This document shows, in pieces, positions 1-10,200 of a stretch of 64,000 nucleotides of DNA. Each line of letters begins with the position of its first letter. Positions within the stretch are counted from its first letter, which is position 1. Origin of the DNA: Effrenium voratum (lineage: Eukaryota > Sar > Dinophyceae > Suessiales > Symbiodiniaceae); NCBI GenBank assembly GCA_963377175.1, contig CAUJNA010003240.1:456501-520500 (forward strand), in the 5' to 3' direction. The position numbers were made by a program, and so were the translations under genes. A model generated the notes under the pieces. That model saw only the letters and a list, made by a program, of their open reading frames with translations. It was not told where the DNA came from and ran no database searches.

Positions 1-3000
1 GCTCACCGGCGCTTTGGTTCTTTCAGTCCTTGCGGATATCCGGAAAAAGAGACCTAGTATAGGACAGCCAAGCGAATTGTGGCCACGTGGCGATAGATGT
101 CGCGCATCTGGTCCTTGCGCAAACAAACACCCATGGACGCGGTGGTCTGTTGACAGTACTGCTCTTGTGTCAGCGACAGCCCTGCTCGGTCAAGGGTCTG
201 CTTCCTGCGGCATGGTCAGTACTTGGCTCACCCCATGGACCCTACAACCGTCTAATCGTCTAAACCGCCAACCCCCCCCCCAAAAAAAAACAACAGAAGA
301 GGGGACCCTGGTAGTGCGCTTTTTGCGCGTTTCGAGGTGCACTACCACAGTCCCTCGGTCTCACAAAAAGATGGCACCATGACCAGCAAATACGGGACAA
401 GTATGGCTATCTTGCAAGCAAGTCTCTCCCTGTAATCATCCAGCGACACACGGCCGCGCAAAGCATCTGGAGGCTTTGCATTGAATGAGCGGAGCTTGTT
501 GTGAAACTCGGCCCAAACCAGCAAGGCCTGACTCTCAGAGCTGACCCTGCAGAAGCAAACAAACAAATGTCATTCTTTCAAATGGATTGAGTAATGAACA
601 TGGAGCAACTTGGAAACCATCCCACTGCCGGATTGTCAATTGCTCACAACTTTCCCAGCACCCAAAACGCTCCTCCAAATCCAAGGGGGGGCGCAGGGCA
701 GGCCAATATTCCGCCAGGAAGGTCGGGTACTGAATGGCCGACTTCGAGCTCGGGAGCAGGGCTGCCACCAACTCGTCCCAGGTCATGCAGACCCTCAGCT
801 TTGGTGACTTGGCTTGCCTTTAGGAATGATGGGGGGTGGAAGCTGGTGGAAAGCATTCAAGCTTCTTGTGCCCAAGGCAAGCCGCCACACTCCTGCAATG
901 ATCCTTGCTACGCGCACAATACGCCCACATATCAGAGCTGAGCGTCACCGAGCCAGGTGAAGGCCCCAAACGGCCGAAGGACCGCAAAACCGCGCAGCTC
1001 TTCCGCAACTCCTAAGCAGGAAGACTTTCTGTGGAGCAACCGATGGCTCTCCGTCACGCAAGAATCGGCTTCGTGACTGGTTTGGGCATCATTGTGAAAA
1101 TGATGAAGGCGAGATCGAAGCCAATCATGAGTTCTCACCAGCCGGTGACTCGAATGCGACAAACTCTGCTGATCATTGCCTTCTGGGCTTGGCTGAACCA
1201 TCCGCATGGGCAGCCCAAAAAGCAGCTCGTCCCCTTTTGCAGGAAGGAACCAAGAATGCTAGTCCCCTCCTCCACCACTTGGGAGCACAGCAGTGACGAC
1301 CGGGTGATGAACAGGCACCTAGCCGCTGGGTCAAAACGGCGGCGATGCAGAATGCGCTGGATGATGCACCTGGGCGGAGGTCTTCCATACGAGTTGGGGG
1401 GGGGGGGGGGTTGGGCACCCTCTGCGGGATTCGTTGAACGGGACGCACCACTGAAGCGCCCTTTTCATTGCGTATCTCAGTGAAATGAAAGTTAAATGCT
1501 TGGGCTCCTTGTGAGGAGGTAGAAGGACTTGAATTTATGTAAGACATGTTTTGGGAGTATGTTTGGCACAGTGCACCAGGTTGGGATTCGCTGACACGGT
1601 TTTGGACAGAACGAGGCATAGAATTGCAAAGGCAATCTGAAAGGCAACATATTCTGCTGCTCCTCCAAGCTGACAACCCAACTATGAAGATCTCAAAGCG
1701 TTCATTGCAGGGAGATCCGGATTCGAGAATCCTGGCCTGCGCAAGCGAGTGTATGCATATGGCCCACACGAGTATCTTCATGTATCTACAACTTGTTTTC
1801 TCGGCCGCAGCTGATTGACTACCAGGTCGGCCTTCCGAAACTGCGCAGAGTGGTCCTTGCGCCACGTGCTTTGGGCTGTTGGGGGGCCAAATGCTTGTCC
1901 AAGACAGTCAAGCAAAGTGAAAATTGCCCAAGGCACACTGTCTTGCCAGTGCCCGAGCGCCCCTGCAGGAACACACTCCCGGGAAGCTCGATGATCTTCC
2001 GTTGGGTGCGTGACACCTCCACAAAGGTGTCCCGTTGGCATCGCTGAGCTCGGAGACTTGCGCCTCAGGATTTCTATTGCAGTTTAGTCATGCATAAATG
2101 TTGTTGAAACGATGAGTTCTTGGCGCTCCCGGTTGTGGCAGGACATTCTAGCTTGGAGCTGCGGCGCGTGGAATCTAATATGGAACAATTGAATGTCGCT
2201 GGGCACCATTGCTTGTCAAGGGGCTCAGCTACTTTGGCTGGCCAAGCAATAAGCATTCGTTGACTGACAAAATCAAGTTCAAGTAGCATCAAAAACACAA
2301 CTTACGATGCAGGGTTCTGAAGGCAGGGCTTAGGCGTGGGAACAAGGTACGTACTTTTGAGTGCAAAAGGCCTCTGCCATGGAATACGCGGGGCAGGTCT
2401 GAAAAAGCAATGCAAAAAGGTGCACTCCAAGCTGCACACCTAGGGCTGAATTCGAACAGTCACATGAAGGTTGCTGGAAGGAGCCCTCTTGTACCCAGCT
2501 TCACTGTTGCCTTATACAAAAGCCAGCTTTCGACCATTGCATCCCATCGCGATGTCTCAAAGCACATCAAGAAGCAAACAACCGAACCTAAGAGAGCTCA
2601 TGATTCTATGGCTAGTGTAGAGCCGCTGATGCTGTGCCCTTGTGCGTTGAGTTTGCCAGTTTCAATGTGTCTCCCTGCCTCCTTGATGACTTGTTTGAAA
2701 CTTGCTTTCGCCCACGCTCCGCGCAAACTGCTCCGTACCAGAACTTACCTCTATGATTTAGCTGAAGCCAAGTTGCTCAAAGCAGAGATCCGGCTATGCA
2801 GCCAAGCCAGTGCTGGCGGCAGGGAGGCTTCACTCATCTGCAGAACGCGGGCGGCGGTGTCCAACGCTTCCTTGGCTGAGTCAAGCTGAGCCACAGCGGA
2901 TGGGAAGTTTTAGTCGTCTATCAAAAGGCAATCAGAAGCGGACCCCGTTGCATGACAGGAAAATTCGAAACAAGGCGGAGGAAACAACTTTGCTGCGAAC

Positions 3001-6000
3001 CCAAGACCAAATGCAAGTTCAACTTGGACGCGGATGAGGCTGACGCATGGTGTCCGAATCCACGACATTCTGTTATTGTCGCAAACAAACCCCACAAAGG
3101 GCCCCTCCCTTTCAGCCAGCCACAAACAAAGGCCATTACTCCCAACCTCAAACATCCCCAAGTATGGGACCTTTGTGGGTAAGCTCGTCTTTGGGCCTTT
3201 TCCTATCAATTGGCCCGGCTCCGAGGCACCTCCTTCTGCTCTGTCAGCACTTGCTCCGCCGCCGCGAGCGCCTCAAAGGGGTCGGGCGGACACGAGCTTC
3301 GAAGGAACTCGGCGACGCGGGGAACGTGGTACGCGCGCTCCAGCTCGAGGAAGGCGTCCTTGGGTCATGCCAACCACCAGAGGGGGGCCTGCCCGACTTG
3401 CCTCGCAGTTTCATGAGGCTCTCTCCCAGGTCAGGTCCAAGGCCATCCATGACATGACATGACATGACCATCATGACCATCATGCGCCGTTTTTGGGCCT
3501 TGCGAGTCAGTTGTATCCTCTTCATCCACGTGGCCAAAAAATGGATTCTTGGGTTAAGGCCTTGACCCCATGAAGTCCTGCTATTGCTGAGGGCGTGCGT
3601 GAGTTGCTGGCAGGGCTTCAACCAACCGATGTTGCTACTTGCTTATTGCATCTTTATGAACAATTGTGTGACTCTGCTCTTCAGGCGGCTGGCCGGCCCC
3701 GCGAGATGCGCAAAGGCAAAAAGCCTGAACACTGGCCACGCGAGATTGAATATGCGTGTTGCTTCTTTTACCGCGCCTAGATATTTGGGCTTGCGGCGCA
3801 TGCGGGCGCAGAAGGACACTTCAAAAGATGTCGTGAGGAGGCGTTGTGCGACTGTGGCCCGGCCTGGGTTGCGTAGAGCGGGCCTCTGCAGGCTTGGGGC
3901 TGCAACAAGGCGGCCAAGTACATACATGGCGCGTGTACTGCCTGTGAGGAAGCAGGCTTGCAACGCAAGTGCTCATGCCAGCCGGCGTGTTGTGACAGCT
4001 AGAGGCAGTGGATCCCGCCCTGATTCACCAAACAGCGGCTGGACTTGGCTGGCTGAGCCCTGTGGAGTTCTTCTGACATGTGAGGTTTCCAGGTAAGGCC
4101 AGTGAAGGCCAACCAAACGCGAATAGCAAACGCTACGCACGTGGGAGCTGACGGAACTGCGCCGTAATTGTAGCAGTCATGACGCAATGACCCCTCACCA
4201 CTTCCCTGCTCTGGAACCACCGAGAAGCCTCCCACGTCAAATGAAAATGCAGCTTATGGCTTGCCAAAGGCTCAGTTTGTTGCACAAATTCGTTGGCCCA
4301 GGCTTTGATGCGGAGGAACTCCTCCACCAAGAACGAGGCAGTGCCCAGAAACGGGGCATCCGCGAGCTCCAGTGGTCGAGACATGCGGAATGCTTGGGTG
4401 CGACAGCACAGGAGCGGTGGAGACTGGCTCACTGATATCGTATTGATGAATCAGACTAATCTCGTTCTCCATGTCCAACTCACGTGAACTCTATGCTTGG
4501 GATTCCTTCTCCGAAACGGCGGCAAACATGCCCGGGTGACAAGCAGGGCCGCAGGCTGCATGCAACATGACCCTCCCCATCAATGGCCTTGTTGGGCTGG
4601 TGGTGCACTGTTCTGGCTGAATGGCTATGGTCCTCAAAATCCTCAAAAAGGAGTTTGCAGCGAGTCTGAGCCAGTCAGGGCCAAAAATCTGTGCCGACCA
4701 CTATTGGTCAGCTATAAGCCAAACCCGAGGTCCCTTAGGGATGGCCCTCAGCTCGATGACTCTTCCAAAAACATCTTCTTAGTCCATCCAGCCCCGACCA
4801 ATCAAGCATGCAAGCAAGCAATCAAATTGAAACCAGCCGAATCAATCAATGGATCAAACTCATCAACGTGAGGTGAAGTCTATCAGCATGTCTGGAAATC
4901 CGCAATCAATGGACAGCTTTTTGGATGCTGCGTCAGTCAATCTGGCTAATCGGCCGCGGCATCCTCAGCTAATTGCACCAGCAAACTCATGGCTTCTAGG
5001 CTAACGTCACATACACACACACACACACACGGATGTTTAGGCGGCCGATGAACAAACACACACACCCCTTCATTGACGTACATGCGGCATTCCGCACTGC
5101 AGTATTTGGACTTGGGCAGGGGCCCCCCCTCAAGGTTGACTAAGCAACAGATGCATGCCGGGCTCCTGTCAACCATGAGGTCAATTTCAGAAAAGAGCGT
5201 TGCCATGTTGACGTTCATTGCAGCACTGCAAATTGTTACAGCTCATCCAACGCTGTTTGGGCACGTGGTTCCATTTCACGCTGGTGTCGGGAAGACTGCC
5301 CGCGTACCAAAGCTATCCAGAATTCACGAACTTGACAAGGCACATGGCACATGATGGGCGTGAATAGCTTAATTCTGGCGGTGATGCTTGACAGGCCCAC
5401 CAACCTCAAACTGGGCTTGCTGCTTGCTAGTATGCAGTTAGCTCTGCGATGTTGAGCCACCGGCCTCTTCTTGTTGAGGTTCTGCGCAACTTTTGCCTGC
5501 CACCCGCAAACGATGATTCTTGCCAAACAAGCTCGTCTGCTTGTTGTGCAAATGGATCTGAGTAACTGAAATCAACTGCTCGGCAAGCGTGCAAACGAGA
5601 AACAAATGCTGCACAAGTGGATTCCTATCATGATAGCGGGGCATTCTAACACCTCATGACAAAAACAAGACGTACGAGATTCTGGTCCGTGCCCCGCCCA
5701 AGCTCATTTTCATATTTCAAAGCAGCCACGCCTGCTTTGGGCCCATACGCTGCCACTTCAGCACTTCTTTCCTCAGCTGCCTAGCCCTTGCACAAAGTCG
5801 TGGCAATTTTTGGTCTGATTCTTGTCTCCACCGTCAGACCACGCACGACGATGTCAGTGCAAGCAAGGGATCAAAATCTTGCATGATTGTTGGATCCCAT
5901 GCTGGGCTCGGCACTTTGTCAGCTTTTTGCGCGGCTTTGGCATCAGGGTGGAGCGGACGTGGAAGTGAATCGGCACGCCACCTGAAGCACTGCATTCTGC

Positions 6001-6890
6001 TGGGCGCCGGACGTGGTACAGGCAGCACATGGAAGAACCCACGCGCTTCAAAATAAAGACTTTGACACATCTGTCAAACTTATTGGATTCAATCGCACTC
6101 CACAATAGGGTCATCCATGCAACTTGCATGGACTTGCAAACGTAGCTGGTCGGGGTTCTAGGTCTGGAATGTGTGTCTTCCTCCAGAATCCTGCCAAACT
6201 CAAATCTTTCGGGCCTGTACTTTGACTCAAAAGCTAGGGATTGTGCCAGTGATTGCTCGACACACTTGAGAGGCGGGTAAACGAAAGCTAGCCTAGCCAG
6301 CCACAACGACGACATGTACGACTCAGGAGTGCTAAGACTAGCAATCCTAAATGAACGTCTAGACATGTCTAGAAAGACAGGTTCCCCAGCTGCAAACATG
6401 TGGACGATATTATGGGGAATGCACACGGGGGGGTACCCTAGATAAGGATTTGGTCTTGCGAATCGGGCTTTTTAGGGCCCCCGCCCCCCTGTTCACCCCC
6501 CCCCCCCCCCAAATCCTGATTAAATCAGGCATCGTGGGAAGCTCAGCCCCCAAAAGAAGCTAAAGCTTGGAGAACTCCCGCTAGCACAGCTAGCTTTCGT
6601 GACATGCGGGCTCACCCGTTCCAGCGCAAAGAAGACTCCTTCGCAAGACGCGGATGGTATCAAAGGCAAGCGAGCCATGCCAAATTGTAGCCAGAGCAGC
6701 TGATGCGAAACTCATTCCGGATGCCGTTCCTCGGGGCAGTGCAACAAGAATTGTTTTTGAGCGAATGATTCACACATGTTCCAGCAAATGCAAAACTGTG
6801 TCCACAAAACGGGGCTTGTAATCGTTGACCCATCCACGCTGTGACTCACCATTCAAGAAAGCAGTGAGTAACAACTGAGAACTTGTGGGG
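1..6890 (-). CDS. Gene model: TRANK1-like UvrD/REP-type helicase, 3' part beyond window
   Basis: A minus-strand multi-exon gene whose 3' end runs off the left edge. The diagnostic exon (1939-2016) carries a Walker A loop, GRSGTGKT, preceded by ELPGSVFLQ. This is the arrangement of the TPR/ankyrin-repeat TRANK1-like superfamily 1 helicases, which are expanded in dinoflagellates. Downstream exons at 662-793, ~412-546 and 87-146 follow the family order after Walker A: a FLAEYWPAL segment, then LLVWAEFHNKLR with SLDDYRE. Upstream exons at 2.8, 3.3, 4.3, 6.0 and 6.8 kb are helical and could be the N-terminal region, but I cannot prove they belong to this gene. Predicted role: ATP-dependent nucleic-acid helicase. 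The Walker B and later motifs are not in the window. The family call rests on the P-loop context. Confidence 0.6.
87..146 (-). CDS. Exon, TRANK1-like helicase (after SLDDY segment)
   Basis: The minus frame reads TTASMGVCLRKDQMRDIYRH. A CAG acceptor lies before it and a GT donor after the His codon (GTGGCC). It follows the SLDDYRE exon in gene order and looks like the short basic/helical piece after that segment in TRANK1-like proteins. Bases 1-86 beyond it look intronic. Confidence 0.45.
412..546 (-). CDS. Exon, TRANK1-like helicase (VWAEFHNKLR / SLDDYRE)
   Basis: Starts after CTGCAG. The single G completes the codon left by the previous exon, so the phase fits. It encodes VSSESQALLVWAEFHNKLR, an Ala/Pro-rich link, then GRVSLDDYRERLACK. 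This resembles the VW-E-F-IKGS...L-EY segment that follows the P-loop in TRANK1-like helicases. The 3' end is uncertain; a GA donor near 412 is possible. Confidence 0.55.
662..793 (-). CDS. Exon, TRANK1-like helicase (TWDELV...FLAEYWPAL)
   Basis: Minus-strand exon bounded by GAG| and |GTGCTGGG. It encodes MTWDELVAALLP...IQYPTFLAEYWPALRPPLDLEERFG. The FL-EYWP element is typical of the region between Walker A and the VW-E-F segment in dinoflagellate TRANK1-like proteins. GC3 is high. Phase into the next exon (ending at 412) is consistent. Confidence 0.6.
950..1012 (-). CDS. Possible exon of the helicase gene
   Basis: The minus frame GVAEELRGFAVLRPFGAFTW has good GC3 and sits between the P-loop exon and the FLAEYWPAL exon, where the family has sequence. 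Boundaries are unclear and it ends at a stop within a few codons. Region 1013-1938 otherwise looks intronic; a 230-codon minus ORF across it is low-complexity and not protein-like. Confidence 0.25.
1939..2016 (-). CDS. Exon, helicase Walker A (GRSGTGKT)
   Basis: Exactly 26 codons between a GAG| acceptor and a |GTGTGCC donor. It reads VSRTQRKIIELPGSVFLQ then GRSGTGKT. The P-loop G-x4-GKT binds nucleotide phosphate. The R-x-IIELPGSVFLQGRSGTGKT context is that of TRANK1/UvrD-like helicases, not RecA or AAA proteins. Confidence 0.7.
2780..2890 (-). CDS. Possible helical exon upstream of the helicase P-loop
   Basis: The minus frame LDSAKEALDTAARVLQMSEA followed by LPPALAWLHSRISAL has GC-rich third positions and helix-like composition. 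A GTAAG donor lies near 2747 but an in-frame stop precedes it, so the true donor must be earlier (a GA or GC donor is possible). It could be a TPR-like helix of the helicase gene. Confidence 0.35.
3230..3358 (-). CDS. Exon, helical protein segment (43 codons)
   Basis: Clean minus exon: acceptor CCCAAG|, donor |GTGCCT, 43 codons in one frame with very high GC3. It reads DAFLELERAYHVPRVAEFLR then PPDPFEALAAAEQVLTEQKE. Helix-pair composition resembles TPR-type repeats. By strand and position it is likely an upstream exon of the helicase gene. Confidence 0.6.
3458..3486. repeat. CATGA / CATCATGAC simple repeat
   Basis: Short tandem CATGA units followed by CATCATGAC units. It lies just outside the preceding exon in presumed intron. 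Confidence 0.7.
4265..4392 (-). CDS. Exon, helical segment (PLELADAPFLGTASFLVEEF)
   Basis: Minus exon after CCCAAG|, ending at a GC donor (TTG|GCAAGC), in phase over 42 codons. It encodes SRPLELADAPFLGTASFLVE and RIKAWANEFVQQTE. No motif recognised. Likely an N-terminal exon of the helicase gene. Confidence 0.5.
5850..6045 (-). CDS. Probable exon, unknown segment
   Basis: The minus frame RGFFHVLPVPRPAPSRMQCF ... PSPAWDPTIMQDFDPLLAL has moderate GC3. A second minus ORF (5854-6426) overlaps it in another frame and also looks partly protein-like, so the frame choice is open. No family recognised. Confidence 0.4.
6474..6515. repeat. C-rich tract
   Basis: Runs of C in GGGCCCCCGCCCCCCTG and a following run of about 17 C. 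Low complexity, intergenic or intronic. Confidence 0.7.
6772..6890 (-). CDS. Probable exon (FLNGESQRGWVNDYKPRF)
   Basis: The minus frame reads LLLTAFLNGESQRGWVNDY then KPRFVDTVLHLLEHV. It is downstream of the Der C-terminus in reading order, so it may be the first visible exon of the helicase gene or the last of Der. Undecided. Confidence 0.35.
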
Positions 6891-7132
6891 GATCCCAAGG
6901 ACCTACAAAGCAAATAACCTAAGCACGGCCAGCCCGTTGCAAAGTTCAGGGCTTGCCGCATGCAGTCTACGAATTGAACCTTTGACGCCGGGGCCATCTC
7001 TCTTTCCCTCATGCAGAAGCAGAACATCCATACTCCCGAATACTATTTTGCTGGCGTGGCAACAGCGCCCTTTCTTCATCATTTTTATGGTTGCTTCGTC
7101 CGCGACTCAACAAGCTCGTGCGTCTGAAGCGC

Positions 7133-7252
7133 CGCAACTGCCGCGTGTAGTTCACAGGGAACTCCCCGAAGGAAGTGTTGGTCCACAGAACGAAGGTTGG
7201 CGGCCTGGCCTTGGCATGTGGCAAAGTTCCATGCGAACGCGCAGCCGAGAAC
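7133..7252 (-). CDS. der: Exon, Der C-terminal KH-like domain (ARPPTFVLW)
   Basis: Starts after CCCCAG|; its first G completes the Arg codon of the previous exon. Contains AKARPPTFVLWTN and GEFPVNYTRQLRR. This matches the Der hallmark RPPTFVLFVN...FP-SY-R-LEN-LR. The last short strand of the KH-like domain was not found. Confidence 0.75.
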
Positions 7253-10200
7253 CTGGGGACATGAACCCGCCAAGTGCGCAAGCAGAACACATGTTAATTG
7301 GGATGCTTACCACCTTTGGCTGACTGTCCTCAGCTTTCTGAAGTGGGTGTCATAGCCATTGCTCATACGCCAAGCCTAAAGCCTGGGCTCCCCGACGCGT
7401 GTTTGCGTCATGTACTTGATGCTACACCTGAAAAGACAAGCAGCCAAGCTAGCTGAACGTTCCACAGCCTACACCTCGCTGTAGGGGCATGCTCCTGGAG
7501 AGCCTTTTTTTCCATCTGCTGGTGCACAAACATGTACAAAGAGTCTGCTGTTGAGATACCGGACAACTTGACAGCACTCATGTCTGATAGTTAGCGTTTC
7601 TTGATGAAGGCGTACCAAGTGTCCATTATGGTGTGCTACGCTTTAGCGCCTGTTTCCCCAGCAAGACACTGCTTAGAACTCTGCTTCTCAAGCTCGCCAA
7701 GGAGAAGGATTCCTGCCACAACTGAGATACTGAAATTGACGTCAAGCATGGACCAAAAGCGTGGGGTGTGGGCCCCAGTGGTCTGCCTCTGCCCATTCTG
7801 CCAGGGCGGAGGCCATCGCAGCATCCACGCCTGGCCACAGCGGAGAGCTAACTCATTTGATTCTGGAGCCCAGGACGAGCCGCCGAAGGCCTAAGATCTA
7901 CGATTCTAGATCGAGATAACACCCCGATCCTTTCAAGGGGGGACGATGATGGCGATGACAAATCGTGATGTTAAGTCAACATAAGGACGATGGTCACTCA
8001 AACTTTCAATTTCCAAGACTTGGCTGCGAAAACGCGGTGGTTTAACCTAAAACGAAAAGAAGGTGAATATGGGTCGAAATCGGTGGACCCAACTAAAATT
8101 TCGCTTTTCGCTTGGCTTCACCTCAAACCAACCGAAAATGGAATCCCTCAACTCACAAATGAACCCATGGAGGCCTCCGTAACCGTATGGATCCCGCAAG
8201 CCACCAGCCTGTAGCCAGCTGTTGAGGCGGCTGGTGGGCAAGCGCGCGCTCCAGCGCTTGTACAAGGCCAGGCTGCGCGTCCTGAACGAAAAGGGAATCA
8301 CACAGCGCAACACAAATGCGCGATATTGCGCGATCTTTGGTGAAACGCGAAAAGCTGACAAGAGCATTGAGCCCCGAACATGTATTAGAAGAAAGCGCCA
8401 GCTAGCTGAGCCAAACGACTAAGTGTTCCAAATAGTCACCCGCCTGCAAGTTGGGTGGAGACCAAGACCCAGAGGGGTAAACAGCGTGGAAACAGCGTTC
8501 AATACAATCTCTACTTACCCCTTAAAACTCCAAGCCCTGGGGAAGTTAATCTTTTACAGACATATAGCCCATGCTACCCAAAAAGTTGAAAAGTTGTGTT
8601 TTTTAAGAGGTAAGTCTAGGACGCAGCCCTTGCCAACCTAATTGTGCATTGATCACCGCATTGCTACAAAGTGTGTTCAGCTCGTGAAGTGTGGAACTAA
8701 ACACATGCTGTTGCTCGCTGCACACTGACCTGCACCCCACGCGCGCACAAATCCTGTGCTATGGCTGCACCAACCTTAGGCTTGCGTGAAAGCTTGACTA
8801 CATAGGTGTCACATAGAGCGTGTGAAAGCGTTGAGCCACTACGCATTTTTTGCTGTTCTCTTTTTGGGGGAATCACCTGGCATAGCACCGAAAAAATCAC
8901 TGCCGGTGAGTGAGGTCGCGGCATCAGCGTTGGCAAGTTCAAGTTGTACTTGGCCGACATGAAAACCACCGGCACGCCCCTGATCTGGTTGAACTTCTCA
9001 GTGATCCTGGATGCAGCTTGGCTGACCCAAACAAGGGAGAAGCTGCGGGGCGGACCGAGCAATGAAGGGCCCGGAAAATGTCAAAGGCCATGTCGACTTG
9101 CCAGCTTGCTGATGGCAGCATTCAGGAAACAGTTCGCATTCCTGATGCCGCTTACCCACTTTCGAAGGTAGGCCTCCGCAAGCTTTTTTATGCCAAAATG
9201 AGCCAGCGACCAGCTTGCCCCGACCGCGCGCCTCTCCAAGATATCTTCTCGGCACTTGGGCTGATCCTCCTCATGGATCAGGTCCCACTTATTCACTGCC
9301 TGGGGGCTGTTGCTGCTACTGTGCCCCAGGAAATTTGCGTGCCTCTTCTACCAATCGTAAGCACGAGTTTGCGGGCATCAAAACAAGATGCCTTCAATCC
9401 GATGGAAAAGGCCTAAGCCCTTTTGACCCGCGCGGTTTTCCCCGGACGCACTGCTGATGTCGAGGCTGCACCATTTTGGCGCGCCCGAACGCAAGGCTCA
9501 CAAGGCCTCGATTCATCCCCGACAGGTCCGGCACCTGAGTGTCAAACCTCTGTAGTGCTCAACGCCCCGAGGGTTAAGCGAAGTCAAAATCCAACTGATT
9601 GGGTCACGCCACTGTTGATTGACATAGGACCTCCAAAGCCGTGGTTTTCGAGGAGTCATCTTTGCGTGACACCCTGTTTTGGGTTCTATATGTTCGATGA
9701 TTATTTGCAGGAGCTACGTGACAAATCCTGCTGTCTAATTGAGCACCGCCCCGACTCGATGCAATTTTGTCTCAACGCCTGCCAAGTTGAAGAGATTAGC
9801 TGATTAGGAGGCCCCTAGACCCCCCCCTCGAAGTCTATTTGACTTTCATGCCAAATCAAACTGCATTTGAATCCCAATCCAGCGCGAAAAACAAAGCAAA
9901 CATGCCTTGACCTCTGCGTAATGTTCTGGCCCAGCCAATATCGCAAAGAAACACCATCAGCTTGCAAAGATCTTTCCAAGGACATGTTCAAGTTCAAAGG
10001 GTATCCGCTCCATACTCCGATGGTCCATAGGAGTTCGGGAAAAGTGGCAGCGAGGGAGTCAGGAACGAGTCGGCTGGGTTCGTCAAAGCAACGGCGCCCC
10101 CGCCCCCTCAGACCTGCAAGCCCCAGGCGCGCGGACTCCGCGTGGCGCCGGCAAAGGCCCGCCGCTTGGTGATTCTCAGAAGGGAATGAAAAGGGATGTT

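Noticed and set aside
1173..1865. 230-codon minus ORF
   Set aside because: Low-complexity, no GC3 bias, and crosses what must be intron between helicase exons.
3595..3780. Plus-strand ORF MRELLAGLQPTDVATCLLHL
   Set aside because: Looks protein-like at first but lacks GC3 bias and splice borders and opposes the minus-strand gene set.
4946..5218. Minus ORF with CICC and CSAEC cysteines suggesting a zinc finger
   Set aside because: Weak coding bias, runs into an AC microsatellite, and no matching exon borders.
5854..6426. 190-codon minus ORF
   Set aside because: Partly protein-like but third positions are not GC-rich and no splice borders fit. It conflicts with the better frame at 5850-6045. 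Kept as an open question rather than a feature.
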